A stretch of DNA of 34,253 nucleotides from UBA4615 sp044342535 (GCA_044342535.1 JBIIPQ010000009.1:1-34253); one strand, 5' to 3'. Positions 23,644-31,861 are shown, numbered from the stretch's first letter. Translations and numbers: made by a program. The notes: generated by a model from the sequence alone, not told the origin.

Positions 23644-24762
23644 TCAATGCGCGATCTCCAGCACCGTGCGCAGCGTGCGTCCCGCGCGCATCGCGTCGAA
23701 GCCCTCATTGATCCGCTCGAGCGGCAGCCGCTGGGTGATCAGCTCGTCGAGCTTCAGGCGCCCATCGAGGTAGAGCCGCGCGAGCCACGGGAAGTCGCGC
23801 CGCGGGCGCGCGCCGCCATAGCTCGAGCGCAGGATGCGACGCTCGCCCATCATCGAGCCGAAGCGCAGCGACACCCTGCGGTCGACCGCCACCTTGCCGA
23901 GGATGGTCAGCGAGCCGCCGGGCCGCGTGCAGTCGAGCGCGAGCTGCAGCGGCGCCTCGCCGCCGGCGCACTCGAAGACGAAGTCCGCGCCGCGACCTGC
24001 GGTGAGCCCGCGCACGGCGCCCGCGTGCGCTGCCGCGTCGCCGTCCGAGGGGCCGAGCAGGTGGGTCGCGCCCATCGCACGCGCGAGCGCCAGCCGCCCG
24101 GGGTCGAGGTCGATCGCGACGATCGTGTCCGCCTGCTGCAGCCGCGCGCCCTGGATCGCATGCAGCCCGACCGCGCCGCAGCCGACGACCACCACCGCCG
24201 ATCCCGCCTCGACACGCGCCATCCGCACCGCGGCGCCCACCCCGGTCATCACGCCGCAGCCGATCAGGCAGGCCCGGTCGAAGGGGATCGCCTTCGGCAC
24301 CGCGATCGCGCCGGACTCGGGCACGACGGTGTACTGGGCATGCGTCGACGTGGTCGAGAAGTGGCTCAGCATCCGGCCGCCCGCGAGCCGGTAGCGCGAG
24401 CCGCCGTCGAGCAGGCGCCCGGCCGGCTGGTGCCGCGCGAACGGCTCGCAGAGGATCGGCTGGTCGCGCTCGCAGTAGAAGCAATGCCCGCAGTGCGGGT
24501 TCCACGAGCAGACCACGTGGTCGCCGACCGCGACCTGCGTGACCGCCGCGCCCACCCGCTCGACCACACCCGCGCCCTCGTGCCCGAGCACGATCGGCAG
24601 CGGGTAGGGCAGGGCGCCCTCGATCACCTCGAGGTCGGTGTGGCACAGGCCGCTGGCGTGCAGCCGGATCAGCACGTCGCCCGGCTCGAGCGGCTGCAGT
24701 TCGACGTCCTCGATCGAGAAGCGTCCGCCGGTCTCGTGGAGCACCGCCGCCTTGTATCTCAT
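23644..24762 (-). CDS. Zinc-dependent alcohol dehydrogenase (class III-like MDR family)
   Basis: This 372-residue medium-chain dehydrogenase oxidises an alcohol with NAD+. The catalytic zinc ligands are Cys40 (GLCHTD), His61 (GHEGAG) and Cys169 (IGCGVMTG). The structural zinc site has Cys91, Cys94, Cys97 and Cys105. The Rossmann motif is VVGCGAVGLHAIQGA. The layout resembles the glutathione-dependent formaldehyde dehydrogenase subgroup, but other primary alcohols are used by relatives. It lies 25 bp after dctM and 40 bp before the MetX-like gene in the same operon. Confidence 0.9.
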   Translation of the reverse strand: MRYKAAVLHETGGRFSIEDVELQPLEPGDVLIRLHASGLCHTDLEVIEGALPYPLPIVLGHEGAGVVERVGAAVTQVAVGDHVVCSWNPHCGHCFYCERDQPILCEPFARHQPAGRLLDGGSRYRLAGGRMLSHFSTTSTHAQYTVVPESGAIAVPKAIPFDRACLIGCGVMTGVGAAVRMARVEAGSAVVVVGCGAVGLHAIQGARLQQADTIVAIDLDPGRLALARAMGATHLLGPSDGDAAAHAGAVRGLTAGRGADFVFECAGGEAPLQLALDCTRPGGSLTILGKVAVDRRVSLRFGSMMGERRILRSSYGGARPRRDFPWLARLYLDGRLKLDELITQRLPLERINEGFDAMRAGRTLRTVLEIAH

Positions 24763-24787
24763 CCGACCCTCCGAAGCACGACCGTGC

Positions 24788-26080
24788 TCACGGTCCGTAC
24801 ACGAGGTTCGGCAGCCACAGCGTGATCTGCGGGAACACCGTCAGCGCCACCAGCAGCAGCAGCATCACGCCGAGGAAGGGCAGCACCTCCACGGTGTAGT
24901 CGTCCATCGGCACCTTCAGCACCTGCGAACTGATGAACATCATCTGCCCGACCGGCGGCGTGACTCCCGCGATCGTCAGGTTGGTCACCAGCACCACGCC
25001 GAAGTGCACCGGGTCGATGCCGAGCTTGGTCAGGATCGGCACGAAGATCGGCGTCATGATGATGAGCGCCGAGGTGCCCTCGACCGCCGTGCCCAGCACG
25101 ATCAGCAGCAGGTTGATCAGCAGCAGCAGCGTGGTCGGATCCTTGGTGAGGCCGACCAGCCAGGCCGCCATCTGCGGCGGGATGCGCTCCCAGGCGAGGT
25201 AGAAGCCGAAGGCCGAGGCCGCGCAGATCATCAGCATCACCGAGGCGGTGTCGAGCGCGGTCTCCTTGAGCAGCGTCGGCACGTCTCGCAGGTTCAGCGA
25301 CCGGTAGGCGAAGAGCCCCACGAGGATCACGTAGATCACCGTGATCGCGCCCGCCTCGGTCGGCGTGAAGATGCCGTAGCGGATGCCGACGATGATGAAC
25401 ACCGGGATGGTCAGCGCCCAGATCGCCTCGCGGAACGCGACACCGACCTCGCGGGCGCTCGCGCGCTTGTCGCGCAGCGGCAGGTAGCCGCGCTTCTTCG
25501 AGATCACCGCGGTCACGACCATCAGCGAGCCGGCCAGCAGCAGCCCCGGGATCACGCCGCCGATGAACAGGCGCCCCACCGAGGCGTCGGCGATGTAGGC
25601 GTAGATGATGAGCCCGATCGACGGCGGGATCAGTGCGGTGATGATCGCCGAGCACGAGGTGATGACCGCGGCGAACGCCGGGCTGTAGCCGTGGCGGGTC
25701 ATCTCCGGACCGAGGATCTTCGCGAGCATCGCCGCGTCGGCGCTCGACGACGCGGTCAGTCCGCCCAGCAGCGTGGCGAGCACCGTGCACATCTGCGCGA
25801 GCGCGCCCGTCATGTGGCCGACCAGCGCGTCGGCCAGCGCCAGCAGCTTCCGGGTGATGCCCGCGCGGTTCATGATCGCGCCCGCCAGCACGAAGAACGG
25901 GATCGCCAGCAGCGGGTACGAGTCGGTGGCCGACACCATCTTCTGCACGAAGATGTTGAGCGGTACCTGCCCGTCGATCAGGAAGAACGACAGGGCCGAG
26001 ATCGCGATCGCGAACGCGATCGGCGTGCCCAGCGCGAACAGCACCAGCATCAGGATGCCGGGGACCCAGTCAGCCAGCAT
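24788..26080 (-). CDS. dctM: TRAP transporter large permease DctM
   Basis: DctM is the 12-helix sodium-dependent channel subunit of a TRAP importer. The 430 residues and the runs PLLAIPFFVLAGAIMNRAG, GGLTASSSADAAMLAKILGP and ITALIPPSIGLIIYAYIAD are typical. TPTEAGAITVIY and NLTIAGVTPPVGQMMFISSQ are also family segments. It overlaps dctQ by 11 bp. The symbol denotes the family; dicarboxylate specificity is not implied. Confidence 0.94.
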   Translation of the reverse strand: MLADWVPGILMLVLFALGTPIAFAIAISALSFFLIDGQVPLNIFVQKMVSATDSYPLLAIPFFVLAGAIMNRAGITRKLLALADALVGHMTGALAQMCTVLATLLGGLTASSSADAAMLAKILGPEMTRHGYSPAFAAVITSCSAIITALIPPSIGLIIYAYIADASVGRLFIGGVIPGLLLAGSLMVVTAVISKKRGYLPLRDKRASAREVGVAFREAIWALTIPVFIIVGIRYGIFTPTEAGAITVIYVILVGLFAYRSLNLRDVPTLLKETALDTASVMLMICAASAFGFYLAWERIPPQMAAWLVGLTKDPTTLLLLINLLLIVLGTAVEGTSALIIMTPIFVPILTKLGIDPVHFGVVLVTNLTIAGVTPPVGQMMFISSQVLKVPMDDYTVEVLPFLGVMLLLLVALTVFPQITLWLPNLVYGP

Positions 26081-26591
26081 TCGTCTCTCGCGTCGCGTCG
26101 ACCGCCCAGCCCCGCCCGGCGAGCACCTGCAGGTAGCGCACCGCCATCAGCAGCGAGCAGAACGCCACCGGCCCGTACAGCCAGGTCTGGGGCACGCGCA
26201 GCACCGGGCTCGGGCTGTCCCAGGCATCGATCGCGAAGCGCGTGCCGAACCAGGTCATGAACGCGAAGAACGCCAGCAGCAGCGCATGGTTCATGACCCG
26301 GATCGCGGTCTGCAGGCCGGCCGGCAACTTCTCGACGAGCACGTCGATCGCCGGATGGAGCCTGTACTTCACGCAGGCCGCCGCACCGAAGAAGACGACC
26401 CAGGCGAAGCCCATGGTCGCCACCTCGCTCGCCCAGGCGGCGGGCTGCGCGGTGATGTAGCGCGTGACCACGCCCCAGGTCACCGACAGCACGACGACGA
26501 CGACCGCGATGCAGGCGACGATCTCCTCGAACTGGTCGACGAACCAGGGGAGGCCGCGCAGCGGGCGGGTCCCGGGAGGGGGCGAGGACAT
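26070..26591 (-). CDS. dctQ: TRAP transporter small permease DctQ
   Basis: This 173-residue inner-membrane protein has four hydrophobic segments and the WASEVATMGFAWVVFFGAAACV region typical of DctQ (given here as one family segment in two parts, WASEVATMGF and AWVVFFGAAA). It partners DctM and overlaps it. dctP lies 24 bp upstream. Confidence 0.9.
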   Translation of the reverse strand: MSSPPPGTRPLRGLPWFVDQFEEIVACIAVVVVVLSVTWGVVTRYITAQPAAWASEVATMGFAWVVFFGAAACVKYRLHPAIDVLVEKLPAGLQTAIRVMNHALLLAFFAFMTWFGTRFAIDAWDSPSPVLRVPQTWLYGPVAFCSLLMAVRYLQVLAGRGWAVDATRETNAG

Positions 26592-26615
26592 GCGGACGGG
26601 GGCCGGGGGCTCAGC

Positions 26616-27614
26616 TCACTTCTTCAGCGCGTCCATCACCGTGTCGTGCAGGCCTGGCGTCCACTTCGGGAACGCCTTGTAGACCGGTGCCGTCGCCTTC
26701 TGGAACGCGCCGCCGTCGACGTCCACGAAGGTCACGCCCGCCGCCTTGAACTTCGACACGTAGTCGTCGTTCAGCGCGAGGGTCATGCGGGTCATCTCGT
26801 CACCCGCCTTCTTGCCTTCCTCGATCAGCACCCGCTGCACGTCGGCCGGCAGCGACGCGAAGTACTTCGCGTTCATCGGCCACATCACGAAGGCGGTGAA
26901 GTGCCCGGTGGTGGAGATCACCTTGCGCGTCTCGTGCAGCTTCGAGCCCCAGAGCGAACCCAGCGGGGCCTCGGCGGCCTGCACGACGTTCTGCTGCAGT
27001 GCGTTGTACACCTCGGACCACTGCACGGTCGTCGGGCGCGCGCCCATCGCCTTGAAGGTCTCGATCCACATGGTGTTGGGCGGCACCCGCACGGTCATGC
27101 CGGCCATGTCGGCGGGCGTGCGCACCGGCTTGTCGGCGATCAGGTGGCGCTGGCCGAAGAAGCCGTTCGCCATGATGAGCTTGAAGCCGGACGCTTCCAG
27201 GCGCTTCTCCACGCCCTTGTACCAGTCGGAGGCGAGCAGCTTGTCATAGTCCTTCGGGTCCTTGATCAGGTAGGGCCCGTTGAGCACGCCGATGTCGGGC
27301 ACGAAGTCCGACAGGTAGCCCGGGTCCGTGATGTTCATCACGTTGGCGCCCTGGCGGATCATCTCGTTGATCTCCTTGCCGGAGCCGAGCTGCTCGCCGG
27401 GGAACACCTGGATCACCACGCGGCCGTTGGTGCGGGCGGCGACGTTCTTGGCGAAGAACTCCGCCGCCTGGTGCGCCGGCTCGCTGGTCGACAGCGAGTG
27501 CGCGAAGCGGATGCGGATCTCCTGGCCCTGTGCGGCGGCCGGCAGCGTGACGGCGGCCGCGATGCCGGCGGCCAGGGCGACGGCGCGGCGTCGTGCGGTG
27601 AACGGGATGCTCAT
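26616..27614 (-). CDS. dctP: TRAP transporter substrate-binding protein DctP
   Basis: DctP is the periplasmic receptor of the TRAP importer. The 332-residue protein begins with a signal peptide (about residues 1-28, cleavage near AAAQG). The mature part starts with IRIRFAHSLSTSEPAHQAAE. The conserved segments FPGEQLGSGKEINEMIRQGA and TVRVPPNTMWIETFKAMGA carry the region where a conserved Arg usually binds the ligand carboxylate. A GGAGGAG site precedes the ATG. The ligand is unknown; dioxygenase and dehydrogenase neighbours suggest an organic acid. Confidence 0.92.
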   Translation of the reverse strand: MSIPFTARRRAVALAAGIAAAVTLPAAAQGQEIRIRFAHSLSTSEPAHQAAEFFAKNVAARTNGRVVIQVFPGEQLGSGKEINEMIRQGANVMNITDPGYLSDFVPDIGVLNGPYLIKDPKDYDKLLASDWYKGVEKRLEASGFKLIMANGFFGQRHLIADKPVRTPADMAGMTVRVPPNTMWIETFKAMGARPTTVQWSEVYNALQQNVVQAAEAPLGSLWGSKLHETRKVISTTGHFTAFVMWPMNAKYFASLPADVQRVLIEEGKKAGDEMTRMTLALNDDYVSKFKAAGVTFVDVDGGAFQKATAPVYKAFPKWTPGLHDTVMDALKK

Positions 27615-27632
27615 GGTGTCTCCTCCTCGTTG

Positions 27633-27651
27633 CGGGGCGTCCTGCGCCCCG
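27633..27651. repeat. Hairpin between the dioxygenase and dctP
   Basis: A 7-bp stem (CGGGGCG / CGCCCCG, 27633-27651) with a 5-nt loop lies in the 78-bp spacer. Its place suggests mRNA processing or protection that favours dctP expression, which is common in front of binding-protein genes. This is inference. Confidence 0.4.
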
Positions 27652-27692
27652 ATGGGCTGATGTGCTCGATCGGTCGGGCGGGCTGCGCGGGG

Positions 27693-28541
27693 TCAGCGCG
27701 CGGCACCCGCTCCCAGCTTGCCGGGCTTGGCGGCGCCCGCGTACAGGATCGCCAGCTGGCGGTCCACGATCGCCGCGTGGCGCGCGACCGCATCCGGATG
27801 CATCTCGGACTCGGGCGGGAGCTCGAGGTCGAAGTGGCCATGGCGGTCGGTGCCGCGCACCAGCGTCGCGCTCTCGCGCGGGCCGTGGAGCTGGCGCACG
27901 TGGGTCGGGATGTAGCGGATCGCGAAGCCGATCCGCCGGTAGTCGGCGGTGTTCGGCTCGGAGCCGTGCACGATGAGCACGTGGTGCAGCGACATCTGGC
28001 CGGCCTGCAGGATCACCGGCACGACCGTCTTCGGATCGACCTCGACCTGGATCTCCTGGCCGCGCGACAGCAGGTTGGTCTCGGCGAAGGTGTCGACGTG
28101 CGCCACCTGCCGGGTGTGCGTGCCGGGGACGACCTGCATGCAGCCGTTCTCGGGCACCGAGGGCGTGAGCGCGACCCAGGCGGTGATCACGTCCGGCGAG
28201 GACAGGCCCCAGTAGGTGCCGTCCTGATGCCACGACACGAAGGACGGGTCGTGCGCGTTCTTCGAGAAGAACTGCGCGCTCCAGCACAGCACGTCCGGGC
28301 CGATCACGTCCTCGACCGCATCCAGGATCCGCGGGTGGCGCACGAGCTCGGCGATCCACGGGTACAGCAGGTGCGGCTTCTGGTTGATCCGCGGCGGAAT
28401 GCGCCCGCCGTGCGACCGCTCGGTGGCCTCGAAGCGCTCGAGCATCGCCGCCGCCGCGGCGGGGCCGACCGCGTCGACCGGAAAGTGGATGCCATCGCGG
28501 CGGTACGCGTCGATCTGCGCCGGATTCAGGACCTTGCCCAC
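27693..28541 (-). CDS. Phytanoyl-CoA dioxygenase (PhyH) family protein
   Basis: Enzymes of this family are non-haem iron, 2-oxoglutarate-dependent hydroxylases. The 282-residue protein has the iron ligands His105 and Asp107 in SWHQDGTYW and His192 in IVHGSEPN. Arg202 or Arg203 in DYRRIGFAIRY probably binds 2-oxoglutarate. The segment ENGCMQVVPGTH is also typical. The GTG at 28541 follows GGAGGAG at 8-bp spacing. It is first in the operon with the TRAP transporter, so it probably hydroxylates the imported compound or an early product. A strong hairpin lies in its leader (28561-28593) and IclR-type sites beyond. Confidence 0.9.
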   Translation of the reverse strand: MGKVLNPAQIDAYRRDGIHFPVDAVGPAAAAAMLERFEATERSHGGRIPPRINQKPHLLYPWIAELVRHPRILDAVEDVIGPDVLCWSAQFFSKNAHDPSFVSWHQDGTYWGLSSPDVITAWVALTPSVPENGCMQVVPGTHTRQVAHVDTFAETNLLSRGQEIQVEVDPKTVVPVILQAGQMSLHHVLIVHGSEPNTADYRRIGFAIRYIPTHVRQLHGPRESATLVRGTDRHGHFDLELPPESEMHPDAVARHAAIVDRQLAILYAGAAKPGKLGAGAAR

Positions 28542-28560
28542 TGTGTCGTCTCCTCCGGTC

Positions 28561-28593
28561 CCCTCGGGGCCGTCGACCGCGCGGCCCCGAGGG
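28561..28593. promoter_or_regulatory. 11-bp perfect stem in the dioxygenase leader
   Basis: CCCTCGGGGCC (28561-28571) and GGCCCCGAGGG (28583-28593) pair perfectly across an 11-nt loop. The element is between the divergent promoter region and the ribosome binding site of the dioxygenase gene. No T-tract follows at once on the minus strand, so it is not a plain terminator. It may stabilise the mRNA or control leader transcription. Confidence 0.6.
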
Positions 28594-28601
28594 CCGTCGT
28601 C

Positions 28602-28636
28602 TTTTCATTACTGAAAACGAGTTTCATCCCTAAAAT
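28602..28636. promoter_or_regulatory. AT-rich divergent control region with nested inverted repeats
   Basis: TTTTCA-N4-TGAAAA (28602-28617) overlaps TGAAA-containing GAAA-N5-TTTC (TGAAA at 28612, TTTCA at 28622-28626). TGAAA/TTTCA half-sites are the style of IclR/KdgR operators. TAAAAT (28631-28636) is a good -10 for the iclR direction, with TTACTG (28608-28613) as a weak -35 at 17 bp. The patch stands out as AT-rich in a GC-rich region. Likely the operator through which the IclR protein controls both directions. Confidence 0.55.
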
Positions 28637-28642
28637 GATCGG

Positions 28643-29446
28643 ATGTCAAGGTCGGCCGCATCGCTCGCATCGGTCGCGCCGCGCTACGAGGCGCCGGCGC
28701 TGGAGAAGGGGCTCGACATCGTCGAGCTGCTCGCCGGCGAGCCGGCGCCGCTGAGCCAGAACCTGATCGCGCAGCGCCTGGGGCGCTCGGCGAGCGAGAT
28801 CTTCCGGATGCTCGAGGTGCTCGAGCGCCGCGGCTGGATCGCGCGCGGCGAGGATGGCGGCTATGCGACGACGCTGACGCTCTTCGAGCTCGCGCACCGG
28901 CAGGCGCCGGTCCATCGGCTGCTCACCGCGGCGCTGCCCGAGATGCGCGCGCTCGCGGCGGATACCCGGCAATCGAACCACCTCGTCGTACACCATGACC
29001 GGCGCATCCTGGTGCTCGCCCAGGTCGACAGCCCCGAGGCGATGGGCTTCCGGATGCGCGAGGGTGCGCACTTCCCGTTCCGTGCCGATCGGGTGTCGCC
29101 GTGGGTGCTCGCCGCCTTCCAGCCGGAGGCGCGCCGCGCCGCGCTGGTCGACGAGATGCGCGACGGGGACCCGAAGGCGCCGTCGCGGGCCGCGCTGCTG
29201 CGCGGCCTGGAGCGCATCCGCCGCCAGGGCTACGAGCAGCGCCGCAGCGACACGCTGCCCGGCATCCTCGACCTGTGCTTTCCGATCCTCGACGCGCAGG
29301 GCGCGGCGATCGCCACGCTCGCTCAGAACTACCTCGCGCAGCGCGACGTCGCGGTGTCGGTGATCGAGGCGCGCGAGCGCCAGGCGGTGGCGGCGGCGCG
29401 GATCTCGGCGCGGCTCGGTGCGCGGCCGGGAGCGGCCGAACCCTGA
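28643..29446 (+). CDS. IclR-family transcriptional regulator
   Basis: This 267-residue regulator has an N-terminal winged helix-turn-helix (LIAQRLGRSASEIFRMLEVLERRGWI, about residues 40-66, quoted in part: RLGRSASEIFRMLEVL). The C-terminal IclR effector domain includes RVSPWVLAAFQPEAR, RRQGYEQRRSDTLPGILDLC and FPILDAQGAAIATL. It is divergent from the dioxygenase–TRAP operon and very likely controls it in response to the imported compound. The predicted -10 ends only 6 bp before the ATG, and no ribosome binding site is seen, so the mRNA may be leaderless. Confidence 0.9.
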   Translation: MSRSAASLASVAPRYEAPALEKGLDIVELLAGEPAPLSQNLIAQRLGRSASEIFRMLEVLERRGWIARGEDGGYATTLTLFELAHRQAPVHRLLTAALPEMRALAADTRQSNHLVVHHDRRILVLAQVDSPEAMGFRMREGAHFPFRADRVSPWVLAAFQPEARRAALVDEMRDGDPKAPSRAALLRGLERIRRQGYEQRRSDTLPGILDLCFPILDAQGAAIATLAQNYLAQRDVAVSVIEARERQAVAAARISARLGARPGAAEP

Positions 29447-29467
29447 ACGGCGGCCCGGCCCGACGTC

Positions 29468-29938
29468 TCAGCCCGCGCCTGCGTAACCGAGTTGCCGCCA
29501 GGCCTCGAACACCGTCACGGCCACGGCGTTCGACAGGTTCAGGCTGCGGTTCTGCGGCCGCATCGGCAGACGCAGGCGCCGTTCGGGCGCGAACGACTCG
29601 CGCAGCGCCGGCGGCAGCCCCGCGCTCTCGGCGCCGAACACCAGCCAGTCGCCCTCGCGGAACGCGACGTCGACCGGCCGGAGCGTGCCGTGCGTGGTCA
29701 GCGCGAACATCCGCTGCGGATCGGGCGATTCGGCGGCCAGCAGGGCCTCCCAGCTCGGGTGCACCCGCAGCCCCGCCCACTCGTGGTAGTCGAGCCCGGC
29801 GCGCCGCAGCTTCGCGTCGTCGAGCTCGAAGCCCAGCGGCTCGACCAGGTGCAGCGCCGCGCCGGTGTTGGCGCACAGGCGGATGACGTTGCCGGTGTTC
29901 GGCGGGATCTCGGGGTGGACCAGGACGACTCGGAGCAT
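29468..29938 (-). CDS. trmL: tRNA (cytidine(34)-2'-O)-methyltransferase
   Basis: TrmL methylates the wobble nucleotide of certain leucine tRNAs. The 156-residue SPOUT-fold protein has HPEIPPNTGNVIRLCANTGA at the start, VFGAESAGLP in the middle, and the knot-forming RPQNRSLNLSNAVAVTVFEA at the end. Length is standard. It lies 10 bp after comF on the same strand and is convergent with iclR. Confidence 0.93.
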   Translation of the reverse strand: MLRVVLVHPEIPPNTGNVIRLCANTGAALHLVEPLGFELDDAKLRRAGLDYHEWAGLRVHPSWEALLAAESPDPQRMFALTTHGTLRPVDVAFREGDWLVFGAESAGLPPALRESFAPERRLRLPMRPQNRSLNLSNAVAVTVFEAWRQLGYAGAG

Positions 29939-29948
29939 GGCTCGCAGT

Positions 29949-30731
29949 CTAGGGTGCCCGGGCCGCCACCAGCGCCACCACCCGCGTCGCGCCCGCGGCC
30001 TTGAGCACCCGCGCGGCCTCGCCGACCGTGCTGCCGGTGGTCATCACGTCGTCGACCAGCCCGATGCGAAGTCCGTCCAGGCGGCCGGAACAGGCGAAGC
30101 AGCCGAGCAGGTTGGTGCGGCGCTCCGCGAGGCCGAGCGCCGCCTGCGGCGGCGTCTCGCGCAGGCGCGACAGCCGGCGCGGGAGCACCGGCAGCGGCTC
30201 GAACGCGTGCGCGAGCGCGGCCGACATCGCCCGCGCCATCTCGAGCGACTGGTTGAAGCCGCGCTGCGCGAGCCGCCCGGGCGCCAAAGGCACCGGCACC
30301 AGGCAGTCGAGCGGCTCGCCCTGCAGCGCGCCCGCCCAGCGGGCCGCGAGCAGTTCGCCCAGCGGGCGCGCCAGCGGGAGCTGGCGGCCGAACTTGAGCG
30401 CGGTGACCACGCGGTCCAGGGGCGGCGCGTAGTCGGCGGCGGCGAGCGTGGCGTCGAGTGCAGACGGCGCCTCGGCTGCGCAGGCGGTGCAGGCCGGCGC
30501 GGGCGCGTCGGTCGGCTGTCCGCAGCGCCCGCAGCGCGCCCGCCGCACGCCCGGCAGGTCGAGCAGACAGCCGGTGCAGAAGGCCGGGAACGCGCGCGGC
30601 GCGAGCGCCGTGCCGCACAGCGCGCAGCCGCGCGGGGCGAGGTGGTCGAGCCAGCCGCCGAGCCGTCGGCGGGCGCGGGCGAAGGGGCGGGCGAAGGGGC
30701 GGGCAAAGGGACGGGACACGCTCGCGTGCAT
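29949..30731 (-). CDS. comF: ComF-family phosphoribosyltransferase-like protein
   Basis: ComF proteins assist DNA uptake during transformation in some bacteria; the role in others is unclear. The 260-residue protein has an N-terminal zinc region with four CxxC pairs (CALC, CTGC, CGRC, CTAC). The phosphoribosyltransferase motif GLVDDVMTTGSTVGEAARVL is near the C-terminus and PVPLAPGRLAQRGFNQS in the middle. The ATG at 30731 was chosen next to the divergent promoter; upstream codons fall within the methyltransferase gene. Residues 8-20 repeat RPFA three times from a 12-bp tandem repeat. Confidence 0.88.
   Translation of the reverse strand: MHASVSRPFARPFARPFARARRRLGGWLDHLAPRGCALCGTALAPRAFPAFCTGCLLDLPGVRRARCGRCGQPTDAPAPACTACAAEAPSALDATLAAADYAPPLDRVVTALKFGRQLPLARPLGELLAARWAGALQGEPLDCLVPVPLAPGRLAQRGFNQSLEMARAMSAALAHAFEPLPVLPRRLSRLRETPPQAALGLAERRTNLLGCFACSGRLDGLRIGLVDDVMTTGSTVGEAARVLKAAGATRVVALVAARAP
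30673..30708. repeat. Three tandem 12-bp units in the comF N-terminus
   Basis: The unit GGGCGGGCGAAG recurs with period 12 and small changes. It encodes repeated Arg-Pro-Phe-Ala on the minus strand. Copy number could vary between strains without a frameshift. Confidence 0.6.
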
Positions 30732-30756
30732 CCCCGGAAGGCTAGCGCAGCGCCCG

Positions 30757-30762
30757 TATACT
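30757..30762 (+). promoter_or_regulatory. Putative -10 box (TATACT) of the methyltransferase gene
   Basis: TATACT ends 9 bp before the ATG at 30772. Transcription would start about 2-4 nt before the start codon, so the mRNA may be nearly leaderless. No good -35 is seen. Confidence 0.4.
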
Positions 30763-30771
30763 GGGTCGACG

Positions 30772-31704
30772 ATGGCCAAGCCTTCCGATCTAGATCGTTC
30801 GTCGGTGCGTCGCCAGTTCGACCGCCGCGCCGTCTCCCCCGATCCCGCTGACTTCCTGTTGCGCGAGGTCGAGCGCCGGATGCTCGAGCGCCTGGATCTG
30901 GTGAAGCTGGTACCGGTCCGTGTGCTCGACGTCGGCTGCGGCCTGGGCGACGGCGCGCGTCGGCTGCGGGGCCGCTGGCCGCAGGCCGAGGCGATCGGCT
31001 TGGACCTGTCGCCGCGCCGCATCGCGCGCGCCGCCGCCCTCGACCGGCCGGTCGGCGGAAGCTGGACGACCGGCCTGGTCCGGCGCCTGTCCGGGCGCGG
31101 CGGCGAGGCCCGCGTCGGTCCGCTCGCCCGTTACCTGGTCGGCGACGCCCACCGCCTGCCGGTCGCCACCGGCTCGGTCGATCTCGTCTGGTCGAACCTG
31201 GCCTTCCACTGGTTCGACGATGTCCCGGCCGCGATCGCCGAGTGGTACCGCGTGCTGCGCCCGGGCGGCCTGCTCACCTTCAGCGCCCTCGGGGTCGACA
31301 CCCTCGCCGAGCTGCGCGCAGCGGGCCTGGCCATGTCCGCGCTGCCCGACCTGCACGACATCGGCGACGCGCTGGTCGGCGCCGGTTTCGCCGAGCCGGT
31401 GATGGACGCCGAGCGGCTGACCGTCACCTGGAGCGACCCCGCGCGGCTCCTGGCCGACCTGCGCGCGCTCGGCGGCGACGCCCGCCACGGCCGGCCCCGC
31501 GGCCTCGCCACGCCGGACCGTCGCGACCGGGCCCTGGCCGCCCTCGCCGCACGGCTGCGCGGCCCCGACCCGGCCGCGCCGATGGCGGCCGGCTTCGAGC
31601 TCGTCTACGGTCATGCGTGGATCGGCGAGAAGAAGCGCCCCCCGCAGGGTTGGTCGCCGGTCGAGTTCCGGCCGCCGCCGGCGCGCCGCGGCGGCGGACG
31701 CTGA
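30772..31704 (+). CDS. BioC-like SAM-dependent methyltransferase
   Basis: The 310-residue protein has the SAM-binding motif VLDVGCGLGDGARRL, then DLVWSNLAFHWFDDVPAAI and WYRVLRPGGLLTFSALGVDT (separate segments), a pattern typical of BioC. BioC methylates malonyl-ACP to start biotin synthesis. No other biotin gene is nearby, but this gene often sits beside comF and trmL in betaproteobacteria, as here. The C-terminal 25 residues are Arg/Pro-rich. The ATG at 30772 was chosen because FDRRA-containing homology starts soon after. BioC is the best guess; a different O-methyltransferase is possible. Confidence 0.82.
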   Translation: MAKPSDLDRSSVRRQFDRRAVSPDPADFLLREVERRMLERLDLVKLVPVRVLDVGCGLGDGARRLRGRWPQAEAIGLDLSPRRIARAAALDRPVGGSWTTGLVRRLSGRGGEARVGPLARYLVGDAHRLPVATGSVDLVWSNLAFHWFDDVPAAIAEWYRVLRPGGLLTFSALGVDTLAELRAAGLAMSALPDLHDIGDALVGAGFAEPVMDAERLTVTWSDPARLLADLRALGGDARHGRPRGLATPDRRDRALAALAARLRGPDPAAPMAAGFELVYGHAWIGEKKRPPQGWSPVEFRPPPARRGGGR

Positions 31705-31804
31705 CGTCTCGCCGCCGCCCGTCGGCCCGCGCTTTTCCCCGTAACCTCCCCCGCAACTTTCGATGTCCGGCATGCGTCAGAACCGCCATGCATCCGGCTT
31801 CGGC

Positions 31805-31834
31805 TTGCTGGCAATCCCGCCGGAAGCCTATAAT
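31805..31834 (+). promoter_or_regulatory. Promoter upstream of the DUF2244–cox genes
   Basis: TTGCTG (31805-31810) and a perfect TATAAT (31829-31834) are separated by 18 bp. Transcription would start near 31841, about 20 nt before the DUF2244 ATG. It is the best promoter match seen in the window. The rest of the gap from 31705 holds a GCGGCGG/CCGCCGC hairpin (31691-31718) that covers the end of the methyltransferase gene, and nothing else clear. Confidence 0.7.
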
Positions 31835-31861
31835 TCCGCGTTGCGCCGGACGCCCTGATAC

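Noticed and set aside
25773..28754. A 993-codon plus-strand open frame across the TRAP operon
   Set aside because: It is antisense to dctQ, dctP and the dioxygenase gene, all with clear family motifs, and its own product is low-complexity Arg/His/Asp-rich.
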